The notes beneath the pieces were generated by a model, which saw only the letters and a list, made by a program, of their open reading frames with translations, ran no database searches and was not told the DNA's origin. A program made the position numbers and the translations under genes. A DNA stretch of 64,000 bases, from contig NZ_CP154826.1 of NCBI RefSeq assembly GCF_039613825.1, positions 310,001 to 374,000 of the forward strand, written 5' to 3'. Shown here piece after piece: positions 50,070 through 57,668 of the stretch (the first letter of the stretch is position 1; each line of letters opens with the position of its first letter). The DNA is from Diaminobutyricibacter sp. McL0608. GTDB taxonomy: Bacteria; Actinomycetota; Actinomycetes; Actinomycetales; Microbacteriaceae.

Positions 50070-50962
50070 TCAGGTTCGTCGCGGTCGGCGAGTGCATGGT
50101 CGAACTGACCCGGCGCGACGAACGAACGATGGCGCTGGGGTACGCAGGCGACACCGCCAACACGGCCGTCTACCTGAAGCGCCTTGGCGGCGAGGCCGCG
50201 GAAGTCCGCTTCGTGACGGCGGTCGGCGACGACCCGCTCAGCGCAGAGTTGCAGGCGCACCTCGAAGGGGAAGGGCTCATCGTCGATCCGCAGGTCGTGC
50301 CCGGAGCGTCGCCTGCCCTGTACATCGTCAACACCGATGAAGCGGGCGAGCGCACGTTCACGTACTACCGCGAATCCTCGCCCGTTCGGAAGCTGTTCGC
50401 AGACGGTGTCGTGCAGGGGCAGGCCGCTGTCTTCTTGTCAGCTGACCTCGTCTATTTCTCCGCGATAACCCTGCAACTGCTGACGCAGGACGGCCGGCGA
50501 CGACTGATCGCCCTGCTGGAGGAGGCTCGCGGCCGCGGGTCCCGGATCGCGTTCGATAGCAACTACCGGATTCGCGGCTGGCCGTCGCGCGAAGCGGCCG
50601 CGGATGCCGTGGCTGCGGCTGCCCGGGTAACGGACATCGCGCTGCCCTCGCTGGCGGACGAGCAGCTTCTTCACCCGGGGAGCACCGTCGACGACGTGAT
50701 CGAACGGTACGGGGCCGCGGGAGCCGATGAGGTCGTCGTCAAAGACGGCTCCAATCCGACCCACGTCTGGGTCGATCGTGACGTTCAGCGCTTCGACTGT
50801 GTTGCGAGAATCCCCGTCGACACGACCGGCGCGGGCGACTCCTTCAACGCTGCGTACCTTTACGGTCGGGCCAGCGGCCTGCCCGTGACGGAAGCGGTCC
50901 AGGCGGCGCAGAAACTCGCCAGCCACGTGATCGGTCATCCGGGCGCGATCGTCCCGGTCTGA
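50066..50962 (+). CDS. kdgK: PfkB-family 2-keto-3-deoxygluconate kinase, second copy
   Basis: A 298-residue kinase: FVAVGECMVELTRR at 4-17, GYAGDTANTAVYLKRLGG near 25-42 (the GDTxNTAxYLxRLG segment is typical of KDG kinases), AFDSNYRIRGW, and DTTGAGDSF with the catalytic Asp. It ends the gntR-eda-kdgK unit and phosphorylates the KDG made by UxuA. Confidence 0.9.
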   Translation: MIRFVAVGECMVELTRRDERTMALGYAGDTANTAVYLKRLGGEAAEVRFVTAVGDDPLSAELQAHLEGEGLIVDPQVVPGASPALYIVNTDEAGERTFTYYRESSPVRKLFADGVVQGQAAVFLSADLVYFSAITLQLLTQDGRRRLIALLEEARGRGSRIAFDSNYRIRGWPSREAAADAVAAAARVTDIALPSLADEQLLHPGSTVDDVIERYGAAGADEVVVKDGSNPTHVWVDRDVQRFDCVARIPVDTTGAGDSFNAAYLYGRASGLPVTEAVQAAQKLASHVIGHPGAIVPV

Positions 50963-50987
50963 GCTGCTACTTCGGATGCCCGGTTTC

Positions 50988-51013
50988 GACCACTTTTCGC
51001 GACTTTCGCCGCG
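50988..51013 (+). repeat. Dispersed repeat, copy 3 (half element)
   Basis: A 26-base match to the right arm of the hairpin elements (contains CCACTTTTCGCGACTTTCGC) in the gap between convergent kdgK and the anti-sigma gene. Confidence 0.55.
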
Positions 51014-51034
51014 CCATCCGGCAGTCCGCCATCC

Positions 51035-51247
51035 TCACGCCGACAGTGCCGCGAGCAAACCCTCGAAGTCGTTGCGGCAGCCTTCGCACCCCGAGAGGTG
51101 CGTCGCGACCCCCGGGTAGCGCTTCGCAGCATCCAGCCCCGCGAGGATGAGCTCGACATAGACGTGCATCAGCGACATCGTCTTGTCGCAGCCGGCGTCG
51201 TCGGCGTCGGTGCGCAGGAATGCCGTCAGGTGGGAGCGTGCGCTCAT
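51035..51247 (-). CDS. Small zinc-binding anti-sigma factor
   Basis: A 70-residue soluble protein with the zinc anti-sigma motif HLSGCEGC (His-x3-Cys-x2-Cys near 49-56) and an upstream His in MHVYVEL near 27. No membrane segment is present. It overlaps the sigma gene by four bases and so is made in step with it. Such proteins hold their ECF sigma factor inactive until an oxidant or other signal releases zinc. Confidence 0.8.
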   Translation of the reverse strand: MSARSHLTAFLRTDADDAGCDKTMSLMHVYVELILAGLDAAKRYPGVATHLSGCEGCRNDFEGLLAALSA

Positions 51248-51915
51248 CGTGTCTCCTTCCCCTCGGCATCCAGGTATCCGTTAGTGACAAGGTAGCCCCG
51301 CAACTTTCGTCGCGCATCGAAGAGCGTCTTGTAGAGGGCGCCGCGGGTGGACTTCATTCGGAGCGCGAGCGCGTCGATCGGGATGCCGTCGACGACGACT
51401 CCGAGGAACACCTGCCGCTGGCGCCGGGTGAGCTGCGATTCGACGCCCGCGCGCACCGCCGCGAGAAGCTCGGAATCCTGCGACGCCTCTTCGGGCGTGA
51501 TCCCGAGGCGGTCGGGGAGGCGTTCCCAGTCCGCGCCCTCGAGCGGAACCGTCGGATGCTGCCAGAAATGCCGCCCGACCTTGGTCGAGACCTCGAACAT
51601 CGCGAACTTGCACGCCCAGGTGGTGAAGCGGCTCTCGCCCCGGAACTCGTGGAGTCTCCGGATGACCGCGATGACCGCATCCCCTGCCGCCTGATGCGCG
51701 AGATCGTCGAGCTCCGGCCCGGTGACCCGGATCGCTGCAGCCCGGCGCTGCACCTCGCCCCGCGACACCCGCAGCAGCAGTTCGTAGAGCCGTTCGGTCG
51801 CATCCCGTTGCACAGCCCCGCCCGCGGTGAGCGTGCGGCGCCACTCGGCGGTCTCGGCCTCGGCTTCGGGGGAGGGGCGCCACGGTGGCTGCGGATTCGC
51901 GCGGACGGCGTCCAT
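51244..51915 (-). CDS. ECF-type RNA polymerase sigma factor
   Basis: A 223-residue sigma-70-family factor. Region 2 spans about 55-115 (LDDLAHQAAGDAVIAVIRRLHEFRGESRFTTWACKFA), region 4 about 150-205 (LTRRQRQVFLGVVVDGIPIDALALRM, TRGALYKTLFDARRKL). TAGCAT lies six bases before the ATG and no ribosome site is visible, so the message may be leaderless. It may drive itself and the divergent secreted protein gene. Confidence 0.88.
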   Translation of the reverse strand: MDAVRANPQPPWRPSPEAEAETAEWRRTLTAGGAVQRDATERLYELLLRVSRGEVQRRAAAIRVTGPELDDLAHQAAGDAVIAVIRRLHEFRGESRFTTWACKFAMFEVSTKVGRHFWQHPTVPLEGADWERLPDRLGITPEEASQDSELLAAVRAGVESQLTRRQRQVFLGVVVDGIPIDALALRMKSTRGALYKTLFDARRKLRGYLVTNGYLDAEGKETR

Positions 51916-52051
51916 GTCCCGATGCTACGGGGTCCGAACCGGCCTCCAGCCTGAGATTTCGCTGAGTGAGCGCACACCCGGGCGTAAGCATCCGCGCACC
52001 GCCGCCACTAACGCGGGGAAGCACCACCCATCGAAGGAACGAAGGAGAATC

Positions 52052-53191
52052 ATGAGAACCGCAGTTCGTCTTGCTCTTGCGGGTGCGGCGGCCGTCGCCG
52101 CCACCGCCCTCTTCGCCACCCCGGCGCTCGCGTCGCCGACGCCGCCCGCAGCCGCGTTCGCGCATCCGTCGTCAGCGGTCTTCGTCCAGACCGACGGCCT
52201 CTCCGGCAACGCCGTGGTCGCCTACGACCGCGCCGCGGACGGCTCCCTCCACCAGGCCGGCACCTATCCGACCGGCGGTCTCGGCGGTCAGCTCACCGGC
52301 TCCGTCGTCGACCATCTGGCCTCGCAGGGGTCGCTCGTCTACGACCGCGGCCTGCTCTACGCCGTGAACGCGGGCAGCAACACGGTGACGGTCTTCGTCG
52401 TCCGCGGCGACCGGCTCATCCGTCTCGAGGTGATCGGTTCCGGCGGCGCCTTCCCCGTGAGCGTGGCGACGCACGGTGCCCTGGTCTACGTGCTGAACGC
52501 GCGCAACGGCGGCACTGTCCAGGGCTTCGTGCGCATCGGGGACGTGCTCGTGCGGGTCCCGTCCTGGAATCGTGCACTCGGTTTGGATGCGGCCCAGACT
52601 CCCGAGTTCACCAGCACGCCCGGTCAGGTCGCCTTCACGCCAGACGGCTCGAAGCTCGTCGTCACGACGAAGGGCAACGGGAGCGCCATCGACGTCTTCG
52701 GAGTGAATCGTCTCGGCGCGCTCTCGCCGCAGCCGGTGAAGAACGTCGAGCCGACGGCCGTTCCGTTCGCAGTGACGTTCGACGCGGGCGGGCACCTGGT
52801 GGTCGCCGAAGCCGGGACGAACGCGGTCGCTACGTTCACCATCCACGCGAACGGCACCCTCGCTCCTGTCGCGCTCGCCGCTACGGGTCAGGCCGCGACG
52901 TGCTGGATCGCCGGGGCGGGCGCATCCTTCTACGCGTCGAACGCGGGAAGCGGCAGCGTATCCGGTTACCGTGACGCCGGCTCAGGCGCCCTCGCGGCCC
53001 TCGGCAACACCGCGACGGACGCTGGAACGGTGGATGCTGCGGCATCGGCCGACGGCCGCTTCCTCTACGTGGAGACGGGCAAGGCCGGCATCGTCGACGC
53101 CTTCCGGATCGGCGCAGGCGGCAGCCTGACCCCGGTCGGGTCGGTGGTCGTCCCGGGCGCTGTCGGCGCGGAGGGCATCGCCGCACTCTAA
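52052..53191 (+). CDS. Secreted beta-propeller (lactonase-family-like) protein
   Basis: A 379-residue exported protein with signal peptide 1-27 (ending PALA) and repeated propeller-blade segments such as LYAVNAGSNTVTVF, VYVLNARNGGTVQGF, LVVAEAGTNAVATF and FYASNAGSGSVSGY. It resembles 6-phosphogluconolactonase-like (YkgB/Lactonase) propellers but has no evident active site. A GAAGGAG site precedes the ATG. It is divergent from the sigma/anti-sigma pair, whose target it may be. Confidence 0.82.
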   Translation: MRTAVRLALAGAAAVAATALFATPALASPTPPAAAFAHPSSAVFVQTDGLSGNAVVAYDRAADGSLHQAGTYPTGGLGGQLTGSVVDHLASQGSLVYDRGLLYAVNAGSNTVTVFVVRGDRLIRLEVIGSGGAFPVSVATHGALVYVLNARNGGTVQGFVRIGDVLVRVPSWNRALGLDAAQTPEFTSTPGQVAFTPDGSKLVVTTKGNGSAIDVFGVNRLGALSPQPVKNVEPTAVPFAVTFDAGGHLVVAEAGTNAVATFTIHANGTLAPVALAATGQAATCWIAGAGASFYASNAGSGSVSGYRDAGSGALAALGNTATDAGTVDAAASADGRFLYVETGKAGIVDAFRIGAGGSLTPVGSVVVPGAVGAEGIAAL

Positions 53192-53199
53192 GGCGGAGC

Positions 53200-53258
53200 C
53201 GAAAGGTGCCAGAAGTGGCTTTCACCTCGGTTGTGGACTACTTCTGGCACCTTTCGCG
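53200..53258. repeat. Dispersed repeat, copy 4 (long hairpin)
   Basis: Arms of 19 bases (CGAAAGGTGCCAGAAGT and its complement) pair across a 19-base loop with a single G-U. The arms and the first loop bases (CTTTCA) match copy 2 at 39471. It lies between the propeller gene and the deaminase gene. Confidence 0.75.
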
Positions 53259-53290
53259 ACCCCGGCGCACCCGGGTGGGAGGATCATCCC

Positions 53291-54313
53291 ATGACTGCGC
53301 CCGACCTCTACTCCCTGCCGAAGGCCGAACTGCACCTCCACATCGAGGGGACCCTCGAACCCGACCTCGCGTTCGAGCTCGCCGACCGCAACCGCATCAC
53401 GTTGCCGTTCGCGTCGGTCGACGATCTCGCCGCGCGCTACGACTTCACCGACCTCCAGTCGTTCCTCAACCTGTACTACGCGACCATGGATGTCCTCCGC
53501 ACCGAAGACGACTTCGCCGAGCTGACCCGTCGTTACCTGCAGCGGGCCACGGCGCAGGGCGTGCGTCACGCCGAGATCTTCTTCGACCCGCAGGCGCATG
53601 TGGCGCGCGGGGTCCCCTTCGAGGCGATCGTCGACGGGATCGGCGCAGCCCTGGCCGATGCGAGCCGCGACCGGGATGTTTCGGGCGGCCTCATCCTGTG
53701 TTTCCTCCGCGACCATCCGGTCGACGGTGCTGAGAACGTTCTCACTGCTGCACTCGAGCGCGTCGACAGCCTGATCGGCGTCGGCCTCGACTCGGCCGAG
53801 GTCGGTTACCCTCCCTCCCTCTTCACCCGAGTCTTCGACCGTGCCCGCGCCCACGGCCTCCACGCGGTCGCGCATGCCGGCGAGGAGGGGCCGGCGTCGT
53901 ACATCAGCGAGGCCCTCGACCTCCTGCGGGCCGAGCGCATCGACCACGGTATCCGCGCTGTCGAAGACCCCGCGCTCATCGAGTTCCTGGCGCAGGAGGA
54001 GATCGCCCTCACGGTCTGCCCGCTGTCGAACGTGCGGCTCCGCGCCGTACCCGATCTGGCAGCGCATCCGCTTCGCACTCTCATGGAGGCGGGTGTCCGC
54101 GTCACCGTCAATTCCGACGACCCCGCCTATTTCGGCGGCTACATCGGCGACAATTTCGTGGCAGTCGCGGATGCGCTCGATCTCACGCCGCTGGAGGCGA
54201 TGCGGCTCGCACAGAACTCGGTGGAGAGCGCATTCGCACCGCTCGACCGCAAGGTCGCGCTGCTGCACGAGATCGATGGATGGGCGGAGCGGGCGGGCCT
54301 CCCGCTCACCTGA
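53291..54313 (+). CDS. Adenosine/adenine deaminase family protein
   Basis: A 340-residue metal-dependent deaminase. Zinc ligands: HLHIEG (two His, near 15-20), HAGEEG (His, near 196) and NSDDPAYF (Asp, near 277); the catalytic Glu is in the HAGEEG segment. The ELHLHIEGTLEP start resembles the adenine-deaminase branch more than classical adenosine deaminases. GGGAGGA precedes the ATG. Its convergent neighbours are a base deaminase and NCS1 permease, supporting a base-salvage role. Confidence 0.9.
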   Translation: MTAPDLYSLPKAELHLHIEGTLEPDLAFELADRNRITLPFASVDDLAARYDFTDLQSFLNLYYATMDVLRTEDDFAELTRRYLQRATAQGVRHAEIFFDPQAHVARGVPFEAIVDGIGAALADASRDRDVSGGLILCFLRDHPVDGAENVLTAALERVDSLIGVGLDSAEVGYPPSLFTRVFDRARAHGLHAVAHAGEEGPASYISEALDLLRAERIDHGIRAVEDPALIEFLAQEEIALTVCPLSNVRLRAVPDLAAHPLRTLMEAGVRVTVNSDDPAYFGGYIGDNFVAVADALDLTPLEAMRLAQNSVESAFAPLDRKVALLHEIDGWAERAGLPLT

Positions 54314-54328
54314 CGTGCCGCGCGGGTG

Positions 54329-54817
54329 TCACTCCTCGCCGATGTCCTCGTTCCAGAGTGTCGGGTTGGCCTCGATGAAGGCGCCCATCATCGTGATGAG
54401 TGCCGGGTCGTTGACGACCGTCACATCGACACCGTTCTCGGCCAGCCAGTCCTGGCCGCCGAGGAAACTGCGGTCGTCGCCGACGATGACCCGTCCGATG
54501 CCGAACTGGCGCACCAGCCCTGAGCAGTACCAGCATGGCGACAGCGTGGTCACCATGACGGTGTCGCGGTAGCTGCGCTGCCGGCCGGCGTTGCGGAAGG
54601 CGTTGGTCTCCGCGTGCATGGACGCGTCGCCGTCCTGCACCCGGCGGTTGTGGCCGCGCCCGAGCAGGCGGCCGTCGGCGGTGAACAGCGCCGCCCCGAT
54701 CGGGATACCGCCCTCGTCCGCACCGAGCCTGGCCTCCTCCGCAGCGATCGACAGCTTCTCCGCATCCGTCGGATACAGCATCTCGGATGGGGTGAAGCGC
54801 CCGCCGGTGTCGGTCAC
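54329..54817 (-). CDS. Cytosine-deaminase-like nucleobase deaminase
   Basis: A 162-residue zinc deaminase of the CMP/dCMP-deaminase fold: MHAETNAF (His, catalytic Glu) near 65-72 and LSPCWYCSG (Cys-x2-Cys) near 91-99, followed by FGIGRVIVGDDRSFLGG. The arrangement is close to yeast-type cytosine deaminase. It starts at a GTG overlapping the permease stop by four bases, which ties uptake and deamination of the same base. Confidence 0.88.
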   Translation of the reverse strand: MTDTGGRFTPSEMLYPTDAEKLSIAAEEARLGADEGGIPIGAALFTADGRLLGRGHNRRVQDGDASMHAETNAFRNAGRQRSYRDTVMVTTLSPCWYCSGLVRQFGIGRVIVGDDRSFLGGQDWLAENGVDVTVVNDPALITMMGAFIEANPTLWNEDIGEE

Positions 54818-56268
54818 GCTACGTCGTCCGCTGCGTCGACGCCGACCACGACGGTCGGGGCTCCCGTGAACGGCGCGCCCAGCTTCACCTTGAAGGCCCG
54901 GAACAGCACCCAGTACAGCGCGCCCGCGACCAGGAACCCGACGAGGGGCGTGAGGTCGCCGATCTGCGGCGCAGCCTGCACGACGAGCCCGGTGTAGAAG
55001 ACCTGGTTGGAGAACAGCCAGATCGAGACCACGCCGGCGACGACCAGTGAGATGGCTCCGGCCGGGTTGCGGTATTTGGCGTGGTCGGGCACGAGGCTGG
55101 CGATCTCGGTGCCGCGCCGCAGAAGGCGGTCGGTCAGCACGATGCCCAGCCACGGGGCGATCCAGTACGCGATCACCAGCAGGAAGTTCTCGTATTTGGT
55201 GCCGGCATCCGCCAGCGCGCTCCAGGCGATGAAGAAGCCGAGCACGCCGAAGCCGAGCGCGACGATCGCGCGGCGCAGCCGGAACGGGATTTTGATCCCG
55301 GCCGCGAGGAACGACATTGCACCGGAGTAGATGTTCAGCGCGTTGGCAGCGATGGCGCCGATCGCGATGGCGAGCAGGGTCAGGTCGCGGATGACGACCG
55401 GCATGGTCGAGGTGAACGACGCCGTCGGGTCGTCGAGGTTGAATCCGGCGATCGTGGCGGCGGCGGCGCCGGCGGCCATCAGGACGATGCAGCTGACGAA
55501 GTTGCCCAGACCGGCGGCCCAGCCGATCGCCTTCGCGCTGGCGTTGGCCGGCAGGTAGCGGCTGTAGTCCGACGCGTACGGGTTCCAGCCGGCGGCGTAG
55601 CCGAAGGCGGCGGCCGCAGTGAGCGTGAACCCGGCGAAGCTGAACCCGCCGCCCTTCACGGGGCCGGCGAGGTTCGCGTGCAGGAAGATCGTGATCGTCG
55701 CGACCAGGAAGATCGCACCCAGGATGTAGCTCGCGTAGCGTTCGAACAACTGCACGAGGTCGTGGCCGATGAAGGCGACGGCGACCTCGATCACGACGAC
55801 GATGAGGAGCGCGAGCACCGTCGACATCCCCGTGAGGGTGGCGAGGGCGAACGCCCCGCTGACCGAGTTGACGGCGAACCAGCCGAGGCCGGCCATCACG
55901 GTGTTCAGGGCGCTCGGCAGGATGTTCCCGCGGTTGCCGAAAGCCGTGCGCCCGATGACCATCTGGGCGAGACCCTCGCGCGGACCCCAGGTGGACAGGA
56001 TGCCCTGGGTGAGTGCGCCGAGAGCGGTTCCGAAGGCGAGGGCGAGCATCGCCTGCCAGAAGCTGAGGCCGAAGATGGCGATCGCGATGACGCCGACGAA
56101 GATCGTCGCGAACTCGAGGTTCGGGGCCGTCCAGGTCGCCAGCAACTGCCAGGGCGAGCCGTGCCGCCTCTCGAGGGGGATCGCCTCGATGCCACCGGAT
56201 TCGATGGTTGCGGCGCTGCTGCGCGGTGCGGTGGCGGATGCGACATCTGTCGTCGAGGCGTTGGTCAT
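54814..56268 (-). CDS. NCS1-family purine/cytosine permease
   Basis: A 484-residue membrane transporter of the nucleobase:cation symporter-1 family with about 12 hydrophobic segments. GPREGLAQMVIGRTAFGNRG after helix 2, AAGWNPYASDYSRYLP in helix 6 and ALNIYSGAMSFLAAG are conserved family stretches. It most likely imports cytosine or a purine base for the deaminase encoded immediately downstream. Confidence 0.92.
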   Translation of the reverse strand: MTNASTTDVASATAPRSSAATIESGGIEAIPLERRHGSPWQLLATWTAPNLEFATIFVGVIAIAIFGLSFWQAMLALAFGTALGALTQGILSTWGPREGLAQMVIGRTAFGNRGNILPSALNTVMAGLGWFAVNSVSGAFALATLTGMSTVLALLIVVVIEVAVAFIGHDLVQLFERYASYILGAIFLVATITIFLHANLAGPVKGGGFSFAGFTLTAAAAFGYAAGWNPYASDYSRYLPANASAKAIGWAAGLGNFVSCIVLMAAGAAAATIAGFNLDDPTASFTSTMPVVIRDLTLLAIAIGAIAANALNIYSGAMSFLAAGIKIPFRLRRAIVALGFGVLGFFIAWSALADAGTKYENFLLVIAYWIAPWLGIVLTDRLLRRGTEIASLVPDHAKYRNPAGAISLVVAGVVSIWLFSNQVFYTGLVVQAAPQIGDLTPLVGFLVAGALYWVLFRAFKVKLGAPFTGAPTVVVGVDAADDVA

Positions 56269-56349
56269 GTCGGCACTATAGATTCTCCGGGCCCTCGGCA
56301 GATAGAGGAGCTCGTGATTTCACAAGACGTTTACACAACGAGGTGGACT

Positions 56350-56378
56350 GCGGGGTGCGCACGCTCTGCGCACCCCGC
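56350..56378. terminator. 12-bp hairpin after the IscA-like gene
   Basis: GCGGGGTGCGCA pairs with TGCGCACCCCGC around a 5-base loop, six bases past the stop of the minus-strand gene at 56384. There is no T-run. Confidence 0.55.
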
Positions 56379-56383
56379 CTTCG

Positions 56384-56668
56384 TCACTCGGCCAGGCCGA
56401 TCGCGAAGCTGACGGACCCGCGGTCGTCGAGGGTCGCATCCAGGACTTTGTCGTCCAGCGCCACAGCGGCGCCGGGCTCCAGGAAGACGCGCGCGCCCTC
56501 GCTCTCGACCACGAGGTCCATGGGTTCGGGTGCGTCGGCGACACCGACGGAGAAGGCCGTGTGCTCCTCGTTGGTGCTGCTGATGCGCAGCCCGGTGTCG
56601 TCGCTGCCGGGAGCTTGGGCGGCCAGTGTCTTCACGATGGTGCTCGCGTTCTCAGTCAGGGTGAGCAT
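56384..56668 (-). CDS. HesB/IscA-like protein without cluster cysteines
   Basis: A 94-residue protein of the iron-sulfur biosynthesis (HesB/IscA) fold: LTENASTIVKTLAAQ, LRISST and VFLEPGAAVALDDKVLDA. The three cysteines that bind iron or cluster in true IscA proteins are absent, so it is unlikely to be a scaffold; such cysteine-free forms are common in actinobacteria and uncharacterised. Confidence 0.8.
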   Translation of the reverse strand: MLTLTENASTIVKTLAAQAPGSDDTGLRISSTNEEHTAFSVGVADAPEPMDLVVESEGARVFLEPGAAVALDDKVLDATLDDRGSVSFAIGLAE

Positions 56669-56801
56669 GCTCTTCCTTCCGGTTGGCGTTCAGAAGTCAG
56701 CCACGATTCCCCACCTTCGGCACGGTCTCAACCCCGCCGGCCCGATTGCCAGCCCTTTCACACTTACCGCCCTGCACGGGACAGGAGGGCAGAATGGATG
56801 G

Positions 56802-57626
56802 ATGGCCGAAGTTCCCGAGCTCGCGCTCAACGACGGAAACACCATCCCTCAACTGGGATTCGGTGTGTACAAGGTCGGCGACGAGCAGACGGCGGATGCT
56901 GTCGAATTCGCACTCGAGACCGGCTACCGGCACATCGATACAGCCGCCTTCTACGAGAACGAGCGCGGCGTCGGCGACGGGGTACGCCGCAGCGGGCTCG
57001 CCCGGTCCGACGTGTACGTCACGACGAAGGTGTGGTGGACCGACAACGGCTACGACAGCACGTTGCGCTCCTTCGACGCGAGCCTCGAACGTCTCGGGTT
57101 CGAGTACGTCGACCTCTACCTGATCCACTGGCCGGCGCCGAGCCAGGACCGCTACGTGGACACCTGGCGTGCGCTCGAGAGGGTGCGCGCCGACGGTCGC
57201 GCCCGTTCCATCGGGGTCGCGAACTTCCACATCCACCACCTCGAGCGGCTCGCCCGCGAGACCGCGACGGTGCCTGCCCTCAACCAGGTGGAACTCCACC
57301 CGTGGCTGCAGCAGAGGGATTTGCGGGACTACGACGCGACGCGCGGCATCGTGACCGAGGCGTGGTCACCTCTCGCCCGCGGACGCATCCTCGACAACGA
57401 ACCGCTCGCCCGCATCGCAGCGAAGCACGGAGTGACGCCTGCGCAGGTCGTGATCCGGTGGCACCTGCAGCTCGGCAACGTGGTGATCCCGAAGTCCCAG
57501 ACGCCTGCGCGCATCCGCGAGAATTTCGACGTGTTCGGGTTCGCCCTCGACGGCGACGACCTGGCGGTCATCGCAACGCTCGACTCGGGCTACCGCACCG
57601 GCAAAGACCCGGACGACCTCGGCTGA
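56802..57626 (+). CDS. Aldo/keto reductase
   Basis: A 274-residue NADPH-dependent reductase of the 2,5-diketogluconate-reductase type. Catalytic tetrad: Asp in HIDTAAFY, Tyr in the same segment (YENE), Lys in TTKVWW and His in LIHWP; the cofactor phosphate loop is IPKSQTPARI. Three ATGs lie four bases apart in three frames; only 56802 opens the gene. Substrate unknown. Confidence 0.9.
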   Translation: MAEVPELALNDGNTIPQLGFGVYKVGDEQTADAVEFALETGYRHIDTAAFYENERGVGDGVRRSGLARSDVYVTTKVWWTDNGYDSTLRSFDASLERLGFEYVDLYLIHWPAPSQDRYVDTWRALERVRADGRARSIGVANFHIHHLERLARETATVPALNQVELHPWLQQRDLRDYDATRGIVTEAWSPLARGRILDNEPLARIAAKHGVTPAQVVIRWHLQLGNVVIPKSQTPARIRENFDVFGFALDGDDLAVIATLDSGYRTGKDPDDLG

Positions 57627-57668
57627 CGCGCGTCGAGCGCCGCGGAAGCGCCCGCGCCGGACGTGACG

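Noticed and set aside
55081-56412. Plus-strand ORF of 443 codons
   Set aside because: Antisense shadow of the NCS1 permease, composed of charged residues typical of reversed membrane-protein codons.
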